64,000 bases of DNA from assembly GCA_044449065.1 (NCBI GenBank), contig JBIOHP010000007.1:132180-196179 (forward strand), read 5' to 3'. Position numbers and translations under genes: made by a program. The stretch comes from JBIOHP01 sp044449065 (GTDB taxonomy: Bacteria > Bacteroidota > Ignavibacteria > UBA10030 > SZUA-254). Below, piece by piece: positions 50,020 to 58,200 of the stretch. Below the pieces are notes generated by a model. The model had not been told where the DNA came from. It did no database searches and saw only the letters and a program-made list of their open reading frames with translations. The stretch's first letter is position 1. Every line of letters begins with the position of its first letter.

Positions 50020-50371
50020 GGGCGTTCTACACGATCTCGATTCCGGAGATCGAAAAATAAACTTGTTGAAGATTCCTCCAGCCGACAATCTTCAAAATGG
50101 TTTGAACGCCCCCCCACAACGGAAGAAAAAACGTCGTCATCCATTTCACCGAAAAAGGATTCTATCGCAGTTATTGTACGGACATATAAAATGGCCGTGA
50201 CTAAATGGTGCCGCAATAACGGACACGAAGATTTCGAGTCGCAAAGAAATTATTATGAGCACATTATCAGAGGCGAGAAAGATTTGCGCGCGATACGAAA
50301 TTATATTATCCAAAATCCATTGAAATGGACGTCGGATGAAAATAATACCAATAATGACAGGAAAAACCGGC
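50015..50371 (+). pseudogene. Tandem partial copy of the RAYT gene (3' half), copy 2
   Basis: Repeats the RAYT segment 49657-50014 with a period of 357-358 bp, starting and ending at GGTAGGGGCGTTC. The end keeps the Tyr region (KWCRNNGHEDFESQRNYYEH then IIRGEKDLRAIRNYIIQNPL) but no HUH motif, and its frame is broken relative to the full gene (62-codon open part from 50191). It cannot encode a complete transposase. Its base differences from the parent show it is not a very recent duplication. Confidence 0.85.
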
Positions 50372-50618
50372 GGTAGGGGCGTTCTACAAAATGCTTATCG
50401 AATCAAATACTGTGACTCATCGATCTCAAATAATCGAACAAATGTTTTTCCACTTACCTTGAACGCCCCTGTATGCCCAACCAACAAATAAATTATCGGA
50501 TTAAATAACCGGCGTTTTTTTCGGGGCGTTCAGTCTTTGGCTTAAAAGAACACTCCCCTGTAATTCAATCCCAAACAGTAAGGTACATATCTCGATTTAC
50601 CGATTGAACGCCCCTACC
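50372..50618. repeat. GGGGCGTTC palindromic module, copy B (complete)
   Basis: 247 bp, starts GGTAGGGGCGTTCTAC at 50372 and ends GAACGCCCCTACC at 50618. Units are at 50376-50384 (+), 50461-50469 (-), 50523-50531 (+) and 50606-50614 (-). It aligns along its length with copy A; the outer ends are an 13-bp inverted repeat. Confidence 0.88.
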
Positions 50619-50861
50619 AAATCATTCATCTCACCATCTAAGGGTACGCTTGGAATAATTATCCGTACATTCGAAGCCGCCGTTACAACATGGTGCCGAA
50701 ATAACGGTCACGAAGATTTCGCATGGCAAAGAAATTATTACGAGCATATTATAAGAAGCGAAAAGGATTTGAGCGTGATACGAAATTACATTATCCAAAA
50801 TCCATTGAAATGGACGTTGGATGAATATTATCCCAATAACGACCGAAAAGGCAAGCGGTAG
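50619..50861 (+). pseudogene. Partial copy of the RAYT gene (3' end), copy 3
   Basis: About 240 bp matching only the last third of the RAYT: TWCRNNGHEDFAWQRNYYEH, then IIRSEKDLSVIRNYIIQNPL, KWTLDEYYPNNDRKGKR. It ends with the same TAG stop inside GGTAGGGGCGTTC (50857-50869). No HUH motif and no own start, so it is a remnant. It sits between module copies B and C. Confidence 0.85.
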
Positions 50862-51006
50862 GGGCGTTCTACAAAATAGTAATTGAATCATATATCATGA
50901 ATGATCGATTTAAATTAATCGAACAAATATTTCTCCACCTACCTTGAACGCCCCCGTATGCACAACTGATAAATTAATTCGTGAGTTGAATGACTGGTGT
51001 TTATAC
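50857..51006. repeat. GGGGCGTTC palindromic module, copy C (truncated)
   Basis: Matches the first 150 bp of copies A and B: units at 50861-50869 (+) and 50946-50954 (-), then the A+T-rich middle ending GTTTATAC at 51006. Homology stops there, at the first base of the stop codon (minus strand) of the gene at 51006-51728. The third and fourth units are missing. Confidence 0.85.
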
Positions 51007-51728
51007 TACTTTAACTTTGAAAACACATTCATTATCAATATTTCAATATGTGCCGCCACTTTTCTTTCACCAATTTTGAGAGAATTTGGATGACCACAAG
51101 CATTTCGTAACTGTAGGCAATTATTCTGGAGCTCTTGTTTAACATTCTTTCCAATAACCGAAATTGCCTCAAGGATATCCAAAAAATCTTTTTCCTTCAT
51201 TCTGGATAGATCGTCAGCATTTTTTGCTGCACGCCATTTTGGATCTCTTCGAGTAGCTTCAGCATTAAATGTATTGAGATGACGATTTACAACAACTCGA
51301 TATAATAAGGAAATGGCACCAGACCAGGATAGTACAACGGCCGCTCTTTTTAGATCTATCTCAAGACATTTTATAGCTTCTTCCAAAAACATAATCGTTT
51401 CTTTGTCTTCTATATTAAACAAATGTTTGCGAAGATCATTTATGGAATTTTTGACAACGATATTTTTCGAGTCAATAAGATTTATATTTTCAAGATATTT
51501 TCTACCCTCATTCGTAAGAGCCCAGCCCTCTGGTAAGTTTATCGCATATTTCTTAGCCGATTTCAATAATGTGGCAATGTTCCATTTTTGTACTTCGGGT
51601 AAACCATTATTAAAAGCAAACTCTCTGATCTCTCGTGTAGATTTTGGTATCTCATTATTGAGGGATAATATGAAAAGTAATTTATCCCTGTGTTTAATTT
51701 CTGTCTTTAGTAACTGATCGTAATACAT
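51006..51728 (-). CDS. Winged-helix protein with HEPN-like RNxxxH motif
   Basis: 240 aa, no family recognised. Residues 1-85 look like one or two winged helices: KSTREIREFAFNNGLPEVQK, WNIATLLKSAKKYAINLPEG, WALTNEGRKYLENI. The C-terminal 140 residues are all helical: ETIMFLEEAIKCLEIDLKRA, AVVLSWSGAISLLYRVVVNR, and LQNNCLQLRNACGHPNSLKI. RNACGH fits the Rx4-6H, and specifically the RNxxxH, motif of HEPN ribonucleases such as those in toxin-antitoxin and abortive-infection systems. It follows the 152-aa gene by 7 nt and is more A+T-rich than its neighbours. Toxin function is inferred from one motif and context. Confidence 0.6.
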   Translation of the reverse strand: MYYDQLLKTEIKHRDKLLFILSLNNEIPKSTREIREFAFNNGLPEVQKWNIATLLKSAKKYAINLPEGWALTNEGRKYLENINLIDSKNIVVKNSINDLRKHLFNIEDKETIMFLEEAIKCLEIDLKRAAVVLSWSGAISLLYRVVVNRHLNTFNAEATRRDPKWRAAKNADDLSRMKEKDFLDILEAISVIGKNVKQELQNNCLQLRNACGHPNSLKIGERKVAAHIEILIMNVFSKLK

Positions 51729-51735
51729 TAATAGC

Positions 51736-52194
51736 TCAAGAAAGTTTGGCTTTCAAACCTGCAACTTTTTCATGATGAATTGAGTATTTTCCAGTGGCAG
51801 GTTCTGTTAATAGATCGTTTTTAACAAGAATTCTAATGTATTTGGCAAGATGTTTTGCATATGTTTGTTTAAATAAACCTTTAGCAGTCTTCATTTCATT
51901 CAATATTGCCTTTTGGTCATATTGTGTTCTACCCTGTACGATCTCTAAATGTGCACAGGCAGCCATTATCAGTTCAGGTCCTGTTTTGACTCTGAGTTTC
52001 AATGCGACGTTATTAATTGATAATTTAATATTGGAAGCATATGCAGACTGCTCGTCAAAAGTTGGGTTTGGACTTGATTTATGTAATTCAGATAAAGCTT
52101 TTAGTAAGTTGGGTAATTCATTAATTAGGAATTTTTCCTCTCCTTCATAATCAACCTCAATTTCTCCGATCTTTATTTTTATCTTGCTACTCAT
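51736..52194 (-). CDS. Small helix-turn-helix-like partner protein
   Basis: 152 aa. It begins with a short beta-type segment KIKIKIGEIEVDYEGEEKFL and a helix (INELPNLLKALSEL). The C-terminal 90 residues, from ALKLRVKTGPELIMAACAHL through ILNEMKTAKGLFKQTYAKHL to AKYIRILVKNDLLTEPATGK, look like a winged helix with the wing at TGKYSIHH. The family is not one I can name. AAGGAG 8 nt upstream fixes the ATG. It is the first gene of a two-gene operon with the HEPN-like protein, in the order often seen for antitoxin then toxin. A role as antitoxin or nucleic-acid sensor is inference. Confidence 0.55.
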   Translation of the reverse strand: MSSKIKIKIGEIEVDYEGEEKFLINELPNLLKALSELHKSSPNPTFDEQSAYASNIKLSINNVALKLRVKTGPELIMAACAHLEIVQGRTQYDQKAILNEMKTAKGLFKQTYAKHLAKYIRILVKNDLLTEPATGKYSIHHEKVAGLKAKLS

Positions 52195-52418
52195 ACATTG
52201 CTCTCCTTATTTTCTAATGGAATGATAAATTTAAGCTTGAAATATTTTACGTTATTAGCACAAGAAGGTCATCAAAATCATCGCAATCAGGATATGCTTA
52301 CTTTTTGTATTGATGAATAAATAGATATATGATCACACAATAATTATCAAATATAAATCTTTTCTATTTCAGTGTCAAATATTATATAAGCACACCGTGC
52401 TATCCTTTCCCGCCCCCC

Positions 52419-54905
52419 CTACATCCCCCATCTATAGCTCACCTTTGCGAGAATAACATTATCCATCGGGAGACGGAAGGCGTCGGCGAAGTTTGCGCCG
52501 AAGTAGTTAACCGCAGAGCCGATGTTGCCGAAGCGCGCCTGCGTCCATACTAAATAGAACGTGCTGCCGGGCATGTACTCCCATCGCAAGACAAGGTTAG
52601 CGTTTATCGTCTTATCGTTGAAATCGGGATTGCTGTAACGTTTGAATGCGGTTGAGCCGGTATCGCTCAGATAATCGTACGGTGTGAAGGATTCTGCGCC
52701 GGTTAGCTTGCGCAGGTTGGTGTACTGTCCCTTGGCAAGAAGCACCTGCGTGAAAAATTGCAAGCTAAGATCGGTGGTAAAAGTGATGGTGCCTCTCAGG
52801 TTAAAATCGTACTCGTCCACATCCCTGTCGCCGAAAAGATTGTATCCGTCGTCGGTGTATACCGGGATCGCCCATGCCTCCTCATGGCGCGAACTGTAAA
52901 ATGTTACCGTCGGGCTGTACTCCATCCATGTCAGCGGGCGGACGGTGAAGATGAACGACGAAAGATAAGCGTTCTTCCCGATGTTTGTGCCGGTATACTC
53001 CGATATCAAGTTGAGGGAAACCGGCTGGCGAATATCCGTTTGAACCGACATGATGAGATCGTTCGCAACCGGTCTGCGGTACAACCCGATGATGCCGCGG
53101 TTGGCGTCGTCATACGCCGTCAGATAGTGATGGTAATCGAACGAGAGCGCCCAAAAATTTTCAAATTCAAAGATGGGATTTATCTCCAGATCGCGCAGCG
53201 TGGCAACGCCGTCCCAATCCCAGCGGTAATCCGATTGAAAATTGATCGAGTAACGCCGGATAGGCGAGGGTCCATAATCCTCTTTATAGGTAACCTCGCT
53301 GAACCCGCCATGTTCGCGCGGCTGGCTGTAATACCCGATCTGATCTATATTATAGTGCGTGGAAGAAAAATCATAAAATGAATATGCGAGCCAGTGATCG
53401 CCGTGCAATTTCCCCAAACCTAACCTGCCCGCCCCGCCGCTGTACCTGACGCCCGCGTTATCCACGAAATCGGAGCCGGCTACATATCCGTCGACCGCAT
53501 ACGATCCGTCGTCAGTGCGCAAATTCCAATCCGTGCCGCCGTTCAACGCCGGCTGGTACGAATCCTTGAAGACGCTCGTCCCCATAAACCCAATGGTGGA
53601 ATTTCCCATGACGTCTTGTTTGATTCTCAGGACATTATAGCTCGCGCGCGGCTCAAATGTTACGGGCGGCAGCGCGTTGCCGTTAATATCTTCCTGCACG
53701 CCCTGTTCCTGATCTGTGACGGCGCTGAGCGCGCCGATTGAGAGACCCGAATTTGTCCTGCCGGTCAGTTTTGCCGCGCCTACTATAGTTGTATTCTGCG
53801 GGGGATCTTTATAATTGTATCCGGGCAGCAGCGATCCGGGCGGCGGTTCGGGGTGTCTGCCTATCCGGCGCGAATATAACAATTGCATCTGCGAATTATC
53901 GAACATGGTGCCGAAAGCAAACAACTGAGATCCCTCCAGGAAAAACGGGCGCTTCTCGGGATAGTACGTTTCAAAGACCGTAAGGTTGAGCACCGATTGA
54001 TCAACCTCCACCTGTCCGAAATCCGGATTGATCGCCATATCGAGCGTGAAATTATTCGTCAAGCCGTACTTGATATCGGCGCCAACGTTGGGGCTGAATT
54101 TTTTCTGAAGGGGAAACGGATCGGGCTGGGAAAGGTAACTTTCTTTTGCTACGGTATAGGGAACGATTTCAAGATGAAGCGGCGGATGAATGTCGTTCAA
54201 ACCAAGAAGATGCCCCATGCACGATACGCACGAAATTGTGCCGGGAGGAGTTTCGTTTCGCGGCTGCATCACCCACTCGTCGGTTTCTTTTTTCCGGGCG
54301 ATATAGCGGCGGAAATTTATTCCCCATACGTACCCGGTGTCGCTTGTGGAGAACCGCAACGCGCTGAAGGGTATTCTGAATTCACCCGTCCAGCCGCTGT
54401 CGGTAATCGTAGAGTGAAATTCCCAGACGGCGTCCCATTGAATGTCGTACACCCTGCCGTCGTTGGAAAGCACCCCATCCGACTGCACGTCTGAAACCGA
54501 TCCGCTGAACAAAAATGCGGTCTGGTGGTCGTGATACGAATCGATCATAACCGACATGCGGTCGGATTGCACGGTGCGGTCCCGCCGGGTTAACTGTTTC
54601 ACAATTCCCGTTGGATCGGAATCGTGGCAGATAATGCCGACATAGAGAGCGTTATCATCGTACAACAATTTTACATCGGTCTTTTCGGTGGGGTCGACTC
54701 CCTCAACGGGATCGAACTGGCGGAAATCGGAAAACGTTTCGGCGTTTTTCCAATCGCTCTCGTTTAACATTCCATCAATCGAAATGGCATGCGTTAATCT
54801 CGTTGCATGGGCAGATTTTGGAGTCGGATTAACAAAACCCATGCTGCGATTAACAACTACCAGATACACGATGAGAAATGAACTATATTTGAGAAACATT
54901 CTCAT
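52419..54905 (-). CDS. DUF5916 outer-membrane protein with CBM9-like N-terminus
   Basis: 828 aa from MRMFLKYSSFLIVYLVVVNR, a probable signal peptide; the frame is open for 27 more codons upstream without signal-like character. It parallels the protein at 41072: HAISIDGMLNESDWKNAETF, VKLLYDDNALYVGIICHDSD, MIDSYHDHQTAFLFSGSVSD, then NPDFGQVEVDQSVLNLTVFE and TYYPEKRPFFLEGSQLFAFG. The C-terminus is again barrel-like (NLVLRWEYMPGSTFYLVWTQ and VILAKVSYRWGM). The two are paralogues on the same strand. Probably a surface barrel with a polymer-binding head; substrate unknown. Confidence 0.88.
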   Translation of the reverse strand: MRMFLKYSSFLIVYLVVVNRSMGFVNPTPKSAHATRLTHAISIDGMLNESDWKNAETFSDFRQFDPVEGVDPTEKTDVKLLYDDNALYVGIICHDSDPTGIVKQLTRRDRTVQSDRMSVMIDSYHDHQTAFLFSGSVSDVQSDGVLSNDGRVYDIQWDAVWEFHSTITDSGWTGEFRIPFSALRFSTSDTGYVWGINFRRYIARKKETDEWVMQPRNETPPGTISCVSCMGHLLGLNDIHPPLHLEIVPYTVAKESYLSQPDPFPLQKKFSPNVGADIKYGLTNNFTLDMAINPDFGQVEVDQSVLNLTVFETYYPEKRPFFLEGSQLFAFGTMFDNSQMQLLYSRRIGRHPEPPPGSLLPGYNYKDPPQNTTIVGAAKLTGRTNSGLSIGALSAVTDQEQGVQEDINGNALPPVTFEPRASYNVLRIKQDVMGNSTIGFMGTSVFKDSYQPALNGGTDWNLRTDDGSYAVDGYVAGSDFVDNAGVRYSGGAGRLGLGKLHGDHWLAYSFYDFSSTHYNIDQIGYYSQPREHGGFSEVTYKEDYGPSPIRRYSINFQSDYRWDWDGVATLRDLEINPIFEFENFWALSFDYHHYLTAYDDANRGIIGLYRRPVANDLIMSVQTDIRQPVSLNLISEYTGTNIGKNAYLSSFIFTVRPLTWMEYSPTVTFYSSRHEEAWAIPVYTDDGYNLFGDRDVDEYDFNLRGTITFTTDLSLQFFTQVLLAKGQYTNLRKLTGAESFTPYDYLSDTGSTAFKRYSNPDFNDKTINANLVLRWEYMPGSTFYLVWTQARFGNIGSAVNYFGANFADAFRLPMDNVILAKVSYRWGM

Positions 54906-54981
54906 TTGAATGGCTGGTAAAATATTAAAATTAAGGGCAAAAATCAATTTTTTTCTTTTTATACCTGAAATTCCAAGTTCC

Positions 54982-55253
54982 GTCATTGCGATCCCGACGG
55001 CTTTACCCGCCGTTTTTTTGGGCGGGGGTCGGGAGTAGCAATCTCCTCACATCGATGTAAATTGTTAAACCTCCAATCTTATTTCGACGCTCCGCATCAT
55101 AAACGGGAAGATGCGGTGCACGCATATTTTTATTCCCATAGAAACGAAGTATGTGAAAACTCTTCTTCACGATTCAATCCAAATTCATAGATCGAATATA
55201 GGCATCGATGTGAGGAGATCACGACGTTCCGCTGCTGCGGAACTCGTGATGAC
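54982..55253. repeat. Inverted pair of GTCATTGCGA-type hairpin elements
   Basis: The left unit (54982-55057) starts GTCATTGCGATCCCGAC, holds a GGCGGG-type stem-loop and ends ATCTCCTCACATCGATG. The right unit (55203-55253) is inverted: CATCGATGTGAGGAGAT, the hairpin GTTCCGC-TGCT-GCGGAAC, then TCGTGATGAC. The shared 17 bp are a perfect inverted repeat 145 bp apart. It resembles the widespread GTCATTGCGAG...GCAATCTC dispersed repeats. It fills most of the 426-bp gap before ubiE. Confidence 0.75.
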
Positions 55254-55331
55254 TGTGCACACTCAATGTGAGCGTGGGAACCAGATAATCACATTTGTTT
55301 TTTTATGTAATTTTGGTGAGATTAACGTTCC

Positions 55332-56066
55332 ATGATGAATGAACGAGACACATCGCTTACCGATGGCGGACAGGATCCGGCGAAGATTCAATCGATGTTT
55401 AATTCCATCGCGCCAACATACGATCTCTTAAATCATCTCTTGAGTTTCGGAATGGATATCCGCTGGCGGAAAAAAGCGATTTCGCTCCTGGAAGAAAAAC
55501 GCGGCGGCGCATTTCTGGATATCGCAGCGGGCAGCGGCGATCTCTCCATCGACGCTCTTGTACTGAATCCGCATATGCTGGTCGCGGTTGATTTCGCCTT
55601 CAACATGCTGACAGTTTTTAATGGAAAAATCTGCGGGACGGATAAATCTTTCAATATTGTGCGGATGGTTTCCTGCGACGCCCTTCACTTGCCGTTTGAA
55701 TCAAACAGTTTCGATGCGACTATGGTGGCGTTCGGCATAAGAAATTTTGCCGATCGGTTGAAAGGATTGCAGGAGATGAACCGTGTTCTTCGTCCCGGGG
55801 GCATTTCGTTAATACTTGAACTCACAGAACCAAAAGCGCCGGTGATCTCACAATGTTATTCCCTGTACGCCAAGGGGATATTGCCGTTATTCGGGAAAAT
55901 TGTGTCTAAACACAACGCGGCGTACAGCTACCTGCCGGCGTCTATTGCCAAATTTCCTGAAAAAGATGAATTTTTAGAACTAATGAGGAGAGCGGAGTTT
56001 ATCGAATGCAAAAACTACTCGTTAACGTTTGGCGCGGCGACGATATTTACGGGTAGGAAAACTTAA
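55332..56066 (+). CDS. ubiE: Demethylmenaquinone methyltransferase (UbiE/MenG)
   Basis: 244 aa. Starts near the family opening (VQSMFNSIAPTYDLLNHLLS-like; here IQSMFNSIAPTYDLLNHLLS), continues GMDIRWRKKAISLLEEK, SAM motif FLDIAAGSGDLSIDALVLNP, then VSCDALHLPFESNSFDATMV, AFGIRNFADRLKGLQEMNRV and LRPGGISLILELTEPKAPV, followed by the KYSYLPASIAKFPEKDEF-type ending. Both UbiE signature blocks are present. It methylates demethylmenaquinone to menaquinone, the main quinone in this bacterial group. Single-gene transcript on the plus strand, converging with the rlmD-type gene. Confidence 0.95.
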   Translation: MMNERDTSLTDGGQDPAKIQSMFNSIAPTYDLLNHLLSFGMDIRWRKKAISLLEEKRGGAFLDIAAGSGDLSIDALVLNPHMLVAVDFAFNMLTVFNGKICGTDKSFNIVRMVSCDALHLPFESNSFDATMVAFGIRNFADRLKGLQEMNRVLRPGGISLILELTEPKAPVISQCYSLYAKGILPLFGKIVSKHNAAYSYLPASIAKFPEKDEFLELMRRAEFIECKNYSLTFGAATIFTGRKT

Positions 56067-56099
56067 GCGACGATTCTGTCGTTGGAATAAAAGTTGATC

Positions 56100-57503
56100 T
56101 CATTTTTCCATCAACGCAACGGCTTCTATATGATCTGTATGCGGAAACATATCGACCGGCTGAACAACTTTAAGCGCGTAGCCGGCGTCAGAGAATAGCT
56201 TCACATCGCGCGCTTGTGTGCCGGGATTACAACTTACATACACAAGCCGCCGGGGTGAAAGCTTCACCACCTGTTCAATCACCTTAGGATGCATGCCGCT
56301 TCGAGGTGGATCGGCAATAACGATATCCGGAGACGGATGGTCGTTCAACCAATCGTTATCCTTCATCAACCTGTCCTTTAAATCTCCCAACAGAAAATGG
56401 CAATTGGAGATGCCGTTGAACTCGGCATTTTTCGCGGCGTCTGTAGTGGCGCTTTCAACCGATTCTATCCCGATTACCAGTTCCGCCGAGCCGGAAACGA
56501 AAATTGCGATGGTGCCGGTTCCGCTGTAGAGATCGTAGATTACATCGGTTGGTTTGGAACCGGCAAATTCTTTCGCCACTCCGTATAATTTTTCGCCCTG
56601 GCAGGTGTTCGTCTGGAAAAAAGAGTTCGCCGAGATGTGAAACGTAAAATCCCCGATCTTATCGGTAATATATCCCGGTCCATGATAAATTTTCTGAGAA
56701 TCCCCGAACGCCACCATCGATTTCCGGTCCGTGATGTTATTGACAATGGTTGTAATTTGAGGAAATTGTTTCAGGAGAAGCTTGGTGATGTTCTCCATCG
56801 CCTCCTCCCAATCGGTGGTGGTCACGAGATTTACCATCAGCTCGCCAGTCCGTTTGCTATCGCGAATAACCAGATGCCTCATGTACCCTTCGTGCGTTTT
56901 CGTAGAATACACAGAGAGCTTCCACACGCGCGCAATCTCGCGCACGGTGTTAAGTATTGCGCTGGAAATTTCGGATTGCAGCCAGCACTCGTCAAGATTT
57001 AAGACTTTCTCGTAGCGCTGGGGAACATGCAGACCGAGCGCGACGCCATCCTGATCGTCTATTGTCGTATTCAATTCTTCTTTCGTAAGCCACTGCCTCC
57101 GGGAAAAAGTAAATTCCATTTTATTGCGGTAGAAATACGGTTCATCGCATCCGATAACCGACTTCACGTCGACTTCGGAAAATCCGCCGATTCTTGTAAA
57201 CGCGTCGATGACGTTTTGCCGTTTAAAATTAAGCTGGGCTTCGTAGGAAAGATCCTGCCACTTGCAGCCGCCGCATACGCCAAAATGCTTGCATTTGGCA
57301 TTCACTCTTAGAGGAGAAGGCTTAACGACCTCCAGCGCCCTTGCCTCGCAATAATTCTTTTTGATTTTCCATAATCGCGCACGGACTGTATCGCCGGGGA
57401 CGGCATGTTCGACAAAATAGACCATGCCTTCCTTCCGGGCGATAGTCTTCCCCTCGCCCGTGATGCTTTCGATCTGTAATTCTACTTCGTCGCCTTTGAT
57501 CAT
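56100..57503 (-). CDS. rlmD: 23S rRNA (uracil-5-)-methyltransferase RlmD-type
   Basis: 467 aa. A TRAM domain (about 5-60) precedes the Fe-S motif CKHFGVCGGCKWQDLSYEAQ (C-x5-C-x2-C). The catalytic domain has FQTNTCQGEKLYGVAKEFAG, IYDLYSGTGTIAIFVSGSAE for SAM, DIVIADPPRSGMHPKVIEQV, and the nucleophile Cys in RLVYVSCNPGTQARDVKLFS. The end, MFPHTDHIEAVALME, is the usual terminus. This is the RumA/RlmD/TrmA fold; RlmCD or a tRNA enzyme are alternatives, since family members cannot be told apart reliably by eye. It methylates uridine to 5-methyluridine. Converges with ubiE. Confidence 0.88.
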   Translation of the reverse strand: MIKGDEVELQIESITGEGKTIARKEGMVYFVEHAVPGDTVRARLWKIKKNYCEARALEVVKPSPLRVNAKCKHFGVCGGCKWQDLSYEAQLNFKRQNVIDAFTRIGGFSEVDVKSVIGCDEPYFYRNKMEFTFSRRQWLTKEELNTTIDDQDGVALGLHVPQRYEKVLNLDECWLQSEISSAILNTVREIARVWKLSVYSTKTHEGYMRHLVIRDSKRTGELMVNLVTTTDWEEAMENITKLLLKQFPQITTIVNNITDRKSMVAFGDSQKIYHGPGYITDKIGDFTFHISANSFFQTNTCQGEKLYGVAKEFAGSKPTDVIYDLYSGTGTIAIFVSGSAELVIGIESVESATTDAAKNAEFNGISNCHFLLGDLKDRLMKDNDWLNDHPSPDIVIADPPRSGMHPKVIEQVVKLSPRRLVYVSCNPGTQARDVKLFSDAGYALKVVQPVDMFPHTDHIEAVALMEK

Positions 57504-57707
57504 TCTTTTATTCCAATATACGAAACATAGGGGTAATTATGCTCAGTTTAGCGCTACCCGTTGGGTAATTCATAATCATTATTGGAATTTATTGAATATT
57601 TGAGAGTTTTCTTTGAAATGATTCAAATCACTATCTCATTTGAATCCTTCTTAAAATTTCACTACTTTGGGTCATCTCTCAATAGCTATAATGGCAAATA
57701 AAATCGT

Positions 57708-58199
57708 ATGGACAACTTTTGGAGTAACGCAAAGAAAAAAGACAAAGTCGGCGGGATAAAAGAACTTCTCCGGAACATACCGCTCTTTGAGCAGCTCACC
57801 GACCGTGAATTAACCGGCATTCAACGCATTCTGCATGAACGGAGATACAAAGCAGGTGAGGAAATATTCCGGCAGGGAGAACCGGGCATCGCGATGTATA
57901 TTATAGAGACGGGCGGTGTTTTGATTAAAGTCGGCGGCACCGATAAAGTCCTCGCCGCCTTGCACGACGGTGAATTCTTCGGCGAGCTGGCGCTGCTGGA
58001 TGATTCCCCGCGTTCCGCGAGCGCCGTCGCGAGCGCCGAAACCAAAATTTTCGCGTTCTCGCAACCCGATCTCTTCGGCGTAATGGAACGCAATCCGCAG
58101 CTCGGCTTAAAAATCATTCTCGCGCTGGCACGCATTATCGGCGAACGGCTGAAACGCATGAACAGCCAGCTTCAAACCGCAGAGAATCAGGTCGCGTAA
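57708..58199 (+). CDS. Cyclic nucleotide-binding domain protein
   Basis: 163 aa, one cNMP domain: LLRNIPLFEQLTDRELTGIQ, then HERRYKAGEEIFRQGEPGIA, MYIIETGGVLIKVGG and the phosphate-binding cassette DGEFFGELALLDDSPRSASA with FGEL and R-S-A. The C-terminal helix (ILALARIIGERLKRMNSQLQ) is the usual one after the barrel. There is no HTH, so it is not a CRP-type transcription factor; it probably senses cAMP or c-di-GMP and acts on a partner. The AI-2E family gene starts 1 nt after its stop, so the two are translated together. Confidence 0.88.
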   Translation: MDNFWSNAKKKDKVGGIKELLRNIPLFEQLTDRELTGIQRILHERRYKAGEEIFRQGEPGIAMYIIETGGVLIKVGGTDKVLAALHDGEFFGELALLDDSPRSASAVASAETKIFAFSQPDLFGVMERNPQLGLKIILALARIIGERLKRMNSQLQTAENQVA

Positions 58200-58200
58200 C

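Noticed and set aside
49979..50376. Plus-strand frames of 73 and 61 codons after the RAYT gene
   Set aside because: They are fragments of a duplicated RAYT 3' half in broken frame, recorded as a pseudogene.
49060..51006. CRISPR array, because of repeated units with spacers
   Set aside because: Units are palindromes in alternating orientation with unequal 60-90-bp spacing that is itself conserved between copies, and no cas genes are nearby.
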